NCBI GenBank assembly: GCA_946481625.1 | Contig: CAMLOZ010000178.1 | Span: forward strand, 1 to 7,085 | DNA: 7,085 bases | Direction of reading: 5' to 3' | Source of the DNA: an uncultured Haloferula sp. | GTDB lineage: Bacteria; Verrucomicrobiota; Verrucomicrobiae; Verrucomicrobiales; Akkermansiaceae | Shown: positions 1 through 6,745 of the stretch, piece by piece | Numbering within the stretch: position 1 is the first letter of the stretch | Layout: every line of letters starts with the position of its first letter | Position numbers and translations under genes: made by a program | The notes under the pieces: model-generated | What the model was told of the DNA's origin: nothing | What the model saw: only the letters and a program-made list of their open reading frames with translations | Databases searched by the model: none

Positions 1-943
1 GGTGGAGAATCACCTTGGCGAACTCTGGAGCCTCATGCGCTTCCTGATGCCGGGCTTCCTCGGCGGACAGGAGGAATTCAACCGGCGCTTCCGCACTCCC
101 ATCGAGCGCGATGGCGACGAGGACCGGCGGGCCGCGTTGAAGACGCGCGTCGCTCCCCTCATCCTGCGCCGGACGAAGGATCAGGTGGCCAAGGAACTTC
201 CGCCGAAGACGATCCTGATCCATCCCGTCGAGCTGAATACCTCGCAGAAGGATCTCTACGAGACCGTCCGCGCCACCATGGACAAGCGCGTCCGGCAAGC
301 CATCGCGATCAAGGGCCTCGAAGGCTCGCGGATGGTGTTCCTCGAAGCATTGTTGAAGCTGCGCCAGATCTGCTGCGAGCCGAAGCTGCTGAAGTTCGAG
401 GGCGAATCGAGGTTGGAAGCGGAAGCCGCGGGCTCCGCCAAGCTCGATTACCTCGCCGATCTCCTCGACACGCTCATCGAGGAAGGCCGCCGAATCCTCC
501 TGTTCTCCCAGTTCACCTCGATGCTCGAAATCATCGAGGGCCTCCTTCAACTACGGAAAGTGCCGTACTTGAAGTTGACCGGCGAATCGAAGAACCGGGG
601 CGAGCTCGTCGAGCGCTTCCAAGGCGGCAATTTCCCGGTGTTCCTGATCTCCCTGAAGGCGGGCGGAACGGGCTTGAATCTAACTGCGGCGGATACCGTC
701 ATCCACTACGATCCCTGGTGGAACCCCGCCGCGGAGGCGCAAGCCACCGACCGTGCCTACCGCATCGGGCAGACCCAGCCGGTCTTCGTCCACAAGCTCA
801 TCTGCCAAGGCACCGTCGAGGAGCGCATCCACCAGCTCCAGGCGAAGAAGAGCCAGTTGGCGGACTCGCTGCTGTCCGATGCCGCGCGGGCCGCTGCTCC
901 GGATGAAGTCACTCTGTCGGCATTGCTGGCACCGCTGGGCTAG
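1..943 (+). CDS. SNF2-family DNA-dependent ATPase, C-terminal part (5' end outside window)
   Basis: This is the last ~313 residues of a Swi2/Snf2-type superfamily 2 ATPase, which uses ATP hydrolysis to translocate on double-stranded DNA and remodel protein-DNA or RNA polymerase complexes. The first visible codon, GTG at base 2, is not a start. It encodes the Val of the motif III segment TGTP[VI]ENxLGELWSL, so the gene runs in from the left. Visible in order (numbering from base 2): the LRRTKxxVxxELPPK linker at 55-69, helicase motif IV ILLFSQF at 165-171, motif V (SLKAGGTGLNL) at 217-227, DPWWNP at 237-242, and motif VI (QATDRAYRIGQ) at 247-257 with both arginines. TVEERI follows at 271-276. 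All C-lobe motifs are intact and the gene ends in TAG. Walker A and DEAH lie upstream and cannot be checked. Bacterial relatives are often about 1,000 residues, so most of the protein is probably missing. Its tail overlaps the convergent gene on the other strand. Confidence 0.95.
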   Translation, partial: VENHLGELWSLMRFLMPGFLGGQEEFNRRFRTPIERDGDEDRRAALKTRVAPLILRRTKDQVAKELPPKTILIHPVELNTSQKDLYETVRATMDKRVRQAIAIKGLEGSRMVFLEALLKLRQICCEPKLLKFEGESRLEAEAAGSAKLDYLADLLDTLIEEGRRILLFSQFTSMLEIIEGLLQLRKVPYLKLTGESKNRGELVERFQGGNFPVFLISLKAGGTGLNLTAADTVIHYDPWWNPAAEAQATDRAYRIGQTQPVFVHKLICQGTVEERIHQLQAKKSQLADSLLSDAARAAAPDEVTLSALLAPLG

Positions 944-2984
944 GTAGTCCCGAAGGAGGGACCACGCGCCAGGTCCGGATGAGGAGCGATCGCGAAAGGT
1001 TGTCCCAGCGCTCTTCCGCCACGGCAAGCCGCATGCTGTCCTTTTCAAGATCCCAAGTGTCGCAAGCCCCGGCCGGGGACCAGCCTTCGTTCAGCAGGCT
1101 TTCGAGGAACTCCTCGCGGGTGGTGCCGCGGACCACCCTTGTGACTGCCTCGCGATGCGATTTTTCGGGCCTGCTCAGGTTGCCGGTTCGCCAATACGGG
1201 CGCTTGCAGCGGTACCACGAACGAAGCCGCGGCTGGAGCCAGGAGACGAGGGCGAGTTGCGAGCGGGACAGCAGGTTGTCGAACCGCGATTCCAGCGGAC
1301 GCAGCGGTTGCATGCGATCCACGACGCCTTGGTAGCCCGCAAGGCCCATGGCCCCGTGGTAGACGATCGAGCCTTCCACCGCGCGGACGGGTCCGCCGGA
1401 ATAGACAAAGCCATCCCATTTTGCGTCGCCTCTCGCGGTGAAGCGTTGCGGGTGCTTCGCGATGAGCAGCGCCTCCGCCTTGCCGTAGCCGATTTGCTGG
1501 CGGAGGTAGCCGCGCAGCGAGGGCCGGCGATGGTGCCAGACGAAGGCCGTGGGCGCGAAGCCGAGCCGGTAGCCCTTGTCACGGAGACGCCAGCAGAAAT
1601 CGACATCGTCGCCTGCGGTCCTGAATTGCGGGTCGAAACCGCCGATGTCGAAGTACGCCTTTCGTCGTACCGCGAGGTTGCAGCCGGGAAGGTGCTCCGC
1701 TTCCTCGTCGTCCAGCATCACGTGGCTCGGCGCGCCGGGGGCCGCGGCGACGATGGCTTCCACCTCATCCTTCGGCCGCGGGGGAAGGTTCGGACCTCCA
1801 ACGCCGTCCCACCCCTTCGCAAAGGCGGTGGCGAGGCCCGCAAGCCAATCACGATCCGGCTCGCAGTCATCGTCGGTGAAGGCGACGAACTCCCCGGTGG
1901 ACGTCTCGGCACCCGCATTGCGGGCGGCGCTGAGGCCGCAGGGCTCGAGACGGACCAAGGTGACGGAAGGAAACTCCGTCTCCACCAGATCGGCGGTGCC
2001 ATCGGTCGAGCCATCGTCCACGACGATGACTTCATGCGCGGGGAACGACTGCTTCCTTAGCGCGCGAAGGCAGGCGCGGATGCGCGGCCTGCCGTTGCGG
2101 GTGCAGACGATCACCGAGATCGTCGCCGCTGGCGGCGGAGGAGCAGGCGCGGCAAATGCGCTCGTCACCGCGGCCAGCGCGGGCTTCGGATTTCCTTCGC
2201 GGTCGATCAGTCCGAAGTCCCAGTCGGTCACCTCGAGCCCGGCATTCCACCACCGGTCGCTCCAGGCATAGAGCGTGATCCCCGCGGCCCCCTCATCGTT
2301 CATCGCACGGATGCCCCAGGAAAGGGTCTCGGCTTGACGGGCGAGACCGTTGCGCCGGGAGTCCAGGCCGAACTCCGAAATCAGGACCGGCCGGTCGCCG
2401 GCGATGTGATGGAGGCGGCGGAGGTACTTGCGGAAGGCGGCTTCGTCTTCGAGATACACGTTGAAGGCCGTGAAGTCGGCGTTCTCCGGCTCGAGGTACT
2501 CGGTGCTCGGGTAGTTGCCGTAGCACCAGAGGAGATCGGGGCGAAGCTCCTTGCCGAGATCAATGAGACTTTCGATGGCCTTCCGGACTTCCACCGGTCC
2601 CATCCAGCGGACGAGGTCGGAGGGGACCTCGTTGGCGACAAAGATCCCCGCGAGCGCGGGATGGCCTTCGAAGGGACGCAGGCCCTCCGCGAGAGAGACG
2701 CGGGCGGCGGCGAGGATGCGCTCATCCTTCAGGAAATCCACGGCATGGGGCCACTTCAGGCCCGCGAAGACGCGCAGACCCGCCGCGAGGGCGCCATCCA
2801 GAAGGCTGCGGCCGGGCATCTCGTAGAGACGGAGGGCATTGAAACCCGCCGCGGCGATGCGCTGGAAATCCGGCCCGAAATCCTCCGGCCAGCCGCCGGG
2901 GAAGGGACCGTAGGTCACGGCGCGCACGGCGATGCGGCTTCCTCCCGAACGGAAGAATTTGCCATCGACGCGCAGCGGCTCCAT
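909..2984 (-). CDS. Bifunctional-looking protein: GH-A clan TIM-barrel glycosidase domain fused to GT2 glycosyltransferase
   Basis: Residues ~15-277 look like a clan GH-A (GH2/GH5-like) TIM barrel. N118-E119 in IFVANEVP fits the acid/base Glu after strand 4, E204 in LISEFGLD fits the nucleophile, and the Trp in LYAWSDRWW (W241) fits strand 8. A Pro/Ala linker (278-287) leads into a family 2 glycosyltransferase from 288: ISVIVCTRNG, nucleotide-sugar aspartates in VVDDGSTDGT (D323, D324), the DxD-like FTDDD (371-373) and GDDVDFCWRL (458-467), which supplies the probable catalytic base. Residues ~560-691 are a basic, aromatic region I do not recognise, ending in a Pro-rich tail. No signal peptide or clear membrane helix is visible, so a cytoplasmic or membrane-peripheral enzyme of polysaccharide or glycan assembly is likely; substrate unknown. 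The start is firm: an in-frame TAG (2997-2999) lies 15 bases upstream, with no other start codon between. The gene has its own divergent promoter region and no polysaccharide genes beside it in the window. Confidence 0.85.
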   Translation of the reverse strand: MEPLRVDGKFFRSGGSRIAVRAVTYGPFPGGWPEDFGPDFQRIAAAGFNALRLYEMPGRSLLDGALAAGLRVFAGLKWPHAVDFLKDERILAAARVSLAEGLRPFEGHPALAGIFVANEVPSDLVRWMGPVEVRKAIESLIDLGKELRPDLLWCYGNYPSTEYLEPENADFTAFNVYLEDEAAFRKYLRRLHHIAGDRPVLISEFGLDSRRNGLARQAETLSWGIRAMNDEGAAGITLYAWSDRWWNAGLEVTDWDFGLIDREGNPKPALAAVTSAFAAPAPPPPAATISVIVCTRNGRPRIRACLRALRKQSFPAHEVIVVDDGSTDGTADLVETEFPSVTLVRLEPCGLSAARNAGAETSTGEFVAFTDDDCEPDRDWLAGLATAFAKGWDGVGGPNLPPRPKDEVEAIVAAAPGAPSHVMLDDEEAEHLPGCNLAVRRKAYFDIGGFDPQFRTAGDDVDFCWRLRDKGYRLGFAPTAFVWHHRRPSLRGYLRQQIGYGKAEALLIAKHPQRFTARGDAKWDGFVYSGGPVRAVEGSIVYHGAMGLAGYQGVVDRMQPLRPLESRFDNLLSRSQLALVSWLQPRLRSWYRCKRPYWRTGNLSRPEKSHREAVTRVVRGTTREEFLESLLNEGWSPAGACDTWDLEKDSMRLAVAEERWDNLSRSLLIRTWRVVPPSGLPSPAVPAMPTE
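944..965. terminator. Possible hairpin just after the SNF2 stop codon
   Basis: GTCCC (947-951) can pair with GGGAC (958-962) around a six-base loop. Two more pairs (944-945 with 964-965) lie beyond one mismatch. The hairpin begins directly after the SNF2 TAG, where a terminator would be expected. There is no T-tract on either strand, and on the minus strand the same bases code for the Pro-rich tail of the glycosidase-glycosyltransferase. It may be chance in GC-rich DNA. Confidence 0.2.
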
Positions 2985-3093
2985 CGGGGCGAAACCCTAG
3001 GCGGCGGAGCGGAAGTTCCAAGCTCCAAGCGCGGTCGCGGGGATCCCCAAAACGATTCGTTGGCAACCCGCGGATCACGGTTAGAAAGGTCTC
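2985..3093. promoter_or_regulatory. Divergent intergenic region (glycosidase-GT gene left, glutamate dehydrogenase right)
   Basis: This 109-base gap must carry the promoters of both divergent genes. For the rightward gene, TTGGCA (3060-3065) and TAGAAA (3082-3087), 16 bases apart, are the best sigma70-like pair. They would start transcription almost at the ATG, so they are doubtful. For the leftward gene, TTGGAA (3021-3016) and TAGGGT (2999-2994) are similarly weak. The gap also holds a perfect palindrome GGGGATCCCC (3039-3048) and a tandem repeat TCCAAGC x2 (3017-3030). That a promoter lies here follows from the layout; the individual boxes are guesses. Confidence 0.4.
3083..3089 (+). promoter_or_regulatory. 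Ribosome binding site of the glutamate dehydrogenase
   Basis: AGAAAGG lies four bases before the ATG at 3094, a short spacing. No comparable purine run precedes the next in-frame ATG (3130), which supports 3094 as the start. Confidence 0.5.
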
Positions 3094-4356
3094 ATGCGCG
3101 AAGAGCTCCTCAGGAACCCGGTTTTCTCGATGGCTGCCACCCAATTCGACCTCGTGGCGGATTTCCTCGGGCTCAACGACGAGCTGCGGGAGCGGACGAA
3201 GTGGCCCAAGCGGCTGATCACGGTGACGGTGCCGATCCGCCACGACGACGGGGCGGTGAAGGTTTATTTCGGCCACCGGGTGCAGCACCACCTGACGCGC
3301 GGACCGGTGAAGGGCGGCCTGCGCTACCACCCGAGTGTCGATCTCGGCGAGGTGGCGGCGCTCGCGATGTGGATGAACTGGAAATGCGCGCTGATGGACC
3401 TCCCCTTCGGCGGTGGAAAGGGCGGCATCACCTGCGATCCCCACAAGATGAGCATGGGCGAGCTCGAACGTCTGACGCGCCGCTACACCATGGAGATGAT
3501 TCCTTTCATCGGGGAGGACATCGACATCATGGCCCCCGACATGGGGACGAACGAACAGACGATGGCATGGATCACCGATACCTACTCGACCCACGCGGGT
3601 CGGCTGATCCCGGGAATCGTCACGGGCAAGCCGCTGGGCCTGCAGGGCTCGGCCGGGCGGACACAGGCGACGGGGCACGGCGTGGCCTTCCTCGCCTGCC
3701 GGGCCCTCAACAAGCTTGGCATGAAGCTCACCGAAGCGACGGCCGTCGTCCAGGGCTTCGGAAATGTCGGGTCCCATGCGGCCTATGGCCTGTCGAATTC
3801 GGGGGTGAAAGTCACCGGCATTTCCGATGTGAGCGGCGCGATCTGGAACGAGAAGGGCATCGATACGCGCAAGCTGCGCGACCACGTGGCCGCGCGCGGG
3901 AGCATCACGGGCTTCCCGGAAGCCGATCCCATCGATCCCGGGCAATTGCTCTGCCAGCCGTGCGAGATCCTCGTTCCCGCCGCGACCGACATGGTCATCA
4001 CCGGCGAGAATGCACCTCGTCTGAAATGCAGGATCCTGGCTGAGGGCGCGAACGGCCCGACCACCCCGGAGGCGGACAAGATCATTGAGGCGCGCGGAGA
4101 CATTTTCGTGATTCCCGACATCCTCTGCAATGCCGGAGGCGTCACCGTTTCCTACTTCGAGTGGGTGCAAAACCTGCAGCGGTTCCAGTGGACCGAGCGC
4201 GAGGTGCTGACGAAGCTGGAAACGATGTTGGAGACCGCTTTCGCCCGCGTATTGGTATTCGCCGAGCGGAACAAGCTTTCGCATCGCATGGCCGCGCAGG
4301 CGCTGGCGGTGAAGATCGTGGCGGATGTGAAAGCGCAGCGGGGGCTTTTCCCGTGA
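3094..4356 (+). CDS. gdhA: Glutamate dehydrogenase (Glu/Leu/Phe/Val dehydrogenase family, RocG/GudB type)
   Basis: Catalyses the reversible oxidative deamination of L-glutamate to 2-oxoglutarate and ammonium with NAD(P), linking nitrogen assimilation to the TCA cycle in the cytoplasm. At 420 residues it has the length of the short hexameric bacterial enzymes. The family active-site signature LPFGGGKGG is at 103-111, with catalytic K109. Substrate lysines K73 (GPVKGGLRYH) and K97 (MNWKCAL) and the catalytic Asp D149 (APDMGTNEQ) are present. As I recall the clostridial enzyme's numbering (K89, K113, K125, D165), all four sit at a constant offset of 16, so the N-terminal domain has no gaps. The Rossmann loop GFGNVG is at 221-226, followed by an acidic residue (D245 in GISDVSG), which weakly favours NAD over NADP. 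The GGVTVSYFEWVQN block at 348-360 is near-identical to RocG/GudB. It is probably co-transcribed with the next gene. A leucine or phenylalanine dehydrogenase is less likely. The symbol follows function, not proven orthology. Confidence 0.93.
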   Translation: MREELLRNPVFSMAATQFDLVADFLGLNDELRERTKWPKRLITVTVPIRHDDGAVKVYFGHRVQHHLTRGPVKGGLRYHPSVDLGEVAALAMWMNWKCALMDLPFGGGKGGITCDPHKMSMGELERLTRRYTMEMIPFIGEDIDIMAPDMGTNEQTMAWITDTYSTHAGRLIPGIVTGKPLGLQGSAGRTQATGHGVAFLACRALNKLGMKLTEATAVVQGFGNVGSHAAYGLSNSGVKVTGISDVSGAIWNEKGIDTRKLRDHVAARGSITGFPEADPIDPGQLLCQPCEILVPAATDMVITGENAPRLKCRILAEGANGPTTPEADKIIEARGDIFVIPDILCNAGGVTVSYFEWVQNLQRFQWTEREVLTKLETMLETAFARVLVFAERNKLSHRMAAQALAVKIVADVKAQRGLFP

Positions 4357-4362
4357 CCGTGG

Positions 4363-4368
4363 AAGGAG
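4363..4368 (+). promoter_or_regulatory. Strong Shine-Dalgarno site of the enoyl-reductase-like gene
   Basis: AAGGAG lies seven bases before the ATG at 4376, inside the 19-base gap after the dehydrogenase stop. It fixes the start, and the short gap implies that the gene is read from the dehydrogenase transcript. Confidence 0.75.
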
Positions 4369-4375
4369 ACCGATC

Positions 4376-5323
4376 ATGCAAGCACTGCGATTCCATCAGT
4401 TCGGAAAGCCCCTCGAGGTGCTTCGCCTGGAAGCACTCGATCTGCCGCCGCTGGCCGAAGGCGGGGTGAGGGTGAAGATGCTCGCCGCGCCGGTGAATCC
4501 GGCGGATCTGAATTTGATCGAAGGGACCTACGGGGTGAAGCCGCCGCTACCGACGGTTCCGGGGATCGAGGGCTGCGGCGAAGTGGTCGAAAGCGCTTCT
4601 CCTGGTTTCCAGCCGGGCGACCGTGCCATCATCCTGCGCCGCGCGGGCAGTTGGGCGACCCATGTTCAAACCGAGGCGGCCCACCTCTTCAAGCTGCCCG
4701 CCGGGATCGACCCGGTCCAGGCGGCGATGCTGAAGGTGAACCCGGCGACGGCGTGGCGCTTGCTGACGGGTTTCATCATGCCGGCGAAGGATTCCTGGAT
4801 CGTCCAGAATGCGGCGAACTCAGCGGTGGGCCGCTGCGTCATCGGGCTGGCGAAGCAGCTCGGCCTGCGTACGATCAATCTCGTACGTCGCCCCGAACTT
4901 TTCGAAGAACTCCTCGCGCTAGGCGCAGACGTGGTGGCGCTGGATGAAGATGCCGCGGTCGCAGCGCACAAGGACAAGGCTCCATCGCTGGCTTTCAACT
5001 GCGTGGGCGGGGAAAGCGCGCTTCGGCTGATGAACCTGCTCGCCCCCGGCGGCACCCACATCACCTTCGGCGCGATGGCGCGGCGGCCGCTGACCGTTCC
5101 GAACGGGCTGCTGATCTTCAAGAACCTCAACCTGCGCGGGCTGTGGATCACGAAGTGGATCGAGGGCGCACCGCGGGAGGAAATCGAAGAGGTGTACGGC
5201 CGCCTCGCGGCCAGCGGCCTGAGCATGCCGGTGGATCGTCTGGTCCCTCTTGCGGACTACGCGGAGGCGATCAACGCCGTCAACGCTCCGGGACGGCACG
5301 GGAAAGTAATACTGGTACCGTAG
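4376..5323 (+). CDS. Zinc-free MDR oxidoreductase, 2-enoyl-thioester reductase-like (MECR/Etr1-like)
   Basis: A 315-residue medium-chain dehydrogenase/reductase, probably an NADPH-dependent reductase of an activated double bond. The GroES-like half carries NPADLNLIEGTYG (41-53); Y52 aligns with the catalytic Tyr of mitochondrial 2-enoyl-thioester reductases. The nucleotide-binding half has QNAANSAVGR (144-153), the form typical of MECR/Etr1, then INLVRR (167-172), whose arginines fit NADPH phosphate binding. FNCVGGESA (207-215) and LIFKNLNLRGLWITKW (246-261) also match that family closely from memory. The catalytic-zinc ligands and structural-zinc cysteines of alcohol dehydrogenases are absent. 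In mitochondria the family completes type II fatty acid synthesis; bacterial members with this annotation are often of untested substrate, and a quinone reductase is the alternative. It follows the glutamate dehydrogenase by 19 bases. Its TAG abuts the stop of the convergent gene, leaving no room for a terminator between them. Confidence 0.85.
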   Translation: MQALRFHQFGKPLEVLRLEALDLPPLAEGGVRVKMLAAPVNPADLNLIEGTYGVKPPLPTVPGIEGCGEVVESASPGFQPGDRAIILRRAGSWATHVQTEAAHLFKLPAGIDPVQAAMLKVNPATAWRLLTGFIMPAKDSWIVQNAANSAVGRCVIGLAKQLGLRTINLVRRPELFEELLALGADVVALDEDAAVAAHKDKAPSLAFNCVGGESALRLMNLLAPGGTHITFGAMARRPLTVPNGLLIFKNLNLRGLWITKWIEGAPREEIEEVYGRLAASGLSMPVDRLVPLADYAEAINAVNAPGRHGKVILVP

Positions 5324-6745
5324 TCAGCGCTTGCGCTTGCCCCTCGTCCCCGACCATTCCCACAGCTCCGTCAGCAGCAGGCGCTCGCAGGAAGCCACGA
5401 CCGCTGCGGCGGTCGTGTAACATTTCGCCTCGACCAGTTCCGTCCGCTTCCCGGCAAGCTGGTCTGCCACGCGGCGATAGACCTTGGCGCGGCGCTTGTG
5501 CTCGAAGAGCGGGATCATCGCGAGGCACCATGCGGCGACGGCAGGCAAGGCGGTCGGGAGGAAATTGAGGACGATGCGGTTTACCCCCGCGGAGACCTGC
5601 CACTTCCACAAGCCCGCGGAGATCGCAATGGCACCGAGCACCATCGCGCCGATCGAAGCAATCTTGAACAGCGCCCCGAAGACCCGCAAGCGGCGCGCCG
5701 CCACCTCTCCCTTCTCCGTGAAGTAGCGGATCTGACCATCGAGGCGATCCGCGAGATAGCCTCCCCGCGCGGTCTTCCAATCCTGCCGCGATCCGATCAA
5801 ATGCCAGGCCGCGCTCCGGAGAAATGGCGCGTCCTCGTCGAAGAGATCGGCCGCAATTGGCCGCAACGGGGGCGAAAAGGAATGCGAGGCCAGCAGCGAA
5901 CGCAGCAGCTCCGCATGCACCCGGTCCTCCATCCATTCGTCGCTGATCCGGAAACGCGATCCCACCCAAGGCAACACTGCCGCCACGGTCACGATCATGA
6001 ACTTGATCGCGGGCGCTGCGTTCTCCGCGAGCTTGAAGGCAACCAGAATGGCAGTTGCGATCGTGGCGAGTTGGTTGAGCGAGATCGAGCCGGCGGCAAA
6101 CCAGCGCGACCTCGGCGCGCCATGTACGGCGCGGTGATCGAGCGTGGTGAAGAGCTCCTGCACGCTGGAGGCGGTGGGCAGCGCGGTGATCTCCGCATCG
6201 CTCCACGGAAACGGGCGCGTACTTTCCAACGGTCCTAGCTGCCCCGTGGCCGCCTCGATGATCCTCAGCGGCACCCGGCGTTCCCGGGCCTCCGCGACGG
6301 TCTCCGCGGTGCCGCCGATGCCGCGCGCCGGCTGGCCATCCCAGAAGAAGAGCATCGCATCCGCCACATCCAGGATCTCGCGAGCCGCCAGATGGTAAGC
6401 CTCCGGCGCAACCTCGTTGCCCGGTGCCACCTCCGTATTCGAGGCTGCGGCCATAAGTCCCTCCGCACGCGTCCACTCCGCATCATCATCGAAGTCGAGC
6501 CGGAACCGGTCCTTCGGAAAGGGCAGGACGACGCTATAGGCGAGCCCGAGATCGCGGCAGCACTCCAGGAAGAGCAGGTCGGCACCCGCCGCGGCACTTG
6601 CCCTGCCGACCACTACGCCCTCGGCATTCTCACGGAATCCGCGCAAGCCCGCGAGGATCGCGGCCTTGGTGGCGGCGGCATCGGCGATGGCCCGATGGCC
6701 CGCGAAGCCGATGACCCAGACGCGGCGAACCTTCCCTTCAGTCAT
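5324..6745 (-). CDS. SLOG-like nucleotide-binding domain fused to four-helix membrane region (SLATT/DUF4231-like)
   Basis: A 473-residue membrane protein. Residues ~7-165 look like a Rossmannoid SLOG domain: VWVIGFAGHR (9-18), a second strand with small residues and AGAD (53-56), VVLPFP (72-77), MLFFWDG (131-137) and the Gly-rich GIGGTAETV (142-150) that would contact a nucleotide. Four hydrophobic segments follow at ~219-238, 245-263, 356-379 and 391-413. After the first pair comes a WMEDRVHAELLRSLLA helix; before the second pair comes YLADRLDGQIRYFTEKGEVA (330-349), which resembles DUF4231, a SLATT-class domain. The tail is basic (RGKRKR). SLOG-SLATT proteins are proposed to sense nucleotide signals and act at the membrane in bacterial conflict systems. 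That role is an inference here. The ATG overlaps the stop of the upstream patatin-like gene by 8 bases, and no good ribosome binding site is visible, pointing to translational coupling. The TGA abuts the stop of the convergent reductase gene. Confidence 0.7.
   Translation of the reverse strand: MTEGKVRRVWVIGFAGHRAIADAAATKAAILAGLRGFRENAEGVVVGRASAAAGADLLFLECCRDLGLAYSVVLPFPKDRFRLDFDDDAEWTRAEGLMAAASNTEVAPGNEVAPEAYHLAAREILDVADAMLFFWDGQPARGIGGTAETVAEARERRVPLRIIEAATGQLGPLESTRPFPWSDAEITALPTASSVQELFTTLDHRAVHGAPRSRWFAAGSISLNQLATIATAILVAFKLAENAAPAIKFMIVTVAAVLPWVGSRFRISDEWMEDRVHAELLRSLLASHSFSPPLRPIAADLFDEDAPFLRSAAWHLIGSRQDWKTARGGYLADRLDGQIRYFTEKGEVAARRLRVFGALFKIASIGAMVLGAIAISAGLWKWQVSAGVNRIVLNFLPTALPAVAAWCLAMIPLFEHKRRAKVYRRVADQLAGKRTELVEAKCYTTAAAVVASCERLLLTELWEWSGTRGKRKR

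Noticed and set aside
2..4. GTG as start codon of the SNF2 gene
   Set aside because: The codon falls inside helicase motif III (Val of TGTPVENHLGELW), so the true start is upstream of the window.
1..943. SNF2 ATPase as part of a DISARM-type or other defence system
   Set aside because: The visible part is an ordinary SNF2 C-lobe. No methylase, DrmA/DrmB-like or nuclease gene is in the window, and its neighbour is a carbohydrate enzyme.
952..1335. GAAGGAGGG followed by an ATG at 979 and a 118-codon frame after the SNF2 stop
   Set aside because: The spacing (about 18 bases) is too long for a Shine-Dalgarno site, the frame is antisense to the C-terminal part of the glycosidase-GT gene, and its translation shows no family resemblance.
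2334..4043. Long plus-strand open frame of 569 codons
   Set aside because: It runs antisense through the glycosidase domain and then out of frame through the glutamate dehydrogenase, both of which have intact catalytic motifs. Its translation is low-complexity, rich in Arg, Gly and His, as expected of a GC-rich shadow.
2722..4377. Long minus-strand open frame of 551 codons opposite the glutamate dehydrogenase
   Set aside because: It spans the divergent promoter gap and the whole dehydrogenase in antisense. There are no recognisable motifs and the composition is rich in His and Arg. Long antisense frames are common in high-GC genomes.
5280..6476. Minus-strand open frame of 398 codons overlapping the SLOG/membrane gene
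   Set aside because: It is the same strand in another frame. The 473-residue frame has the SLOG motifs and hydrophobic segments, while this one is Gly/Arg-rich and motif-free.
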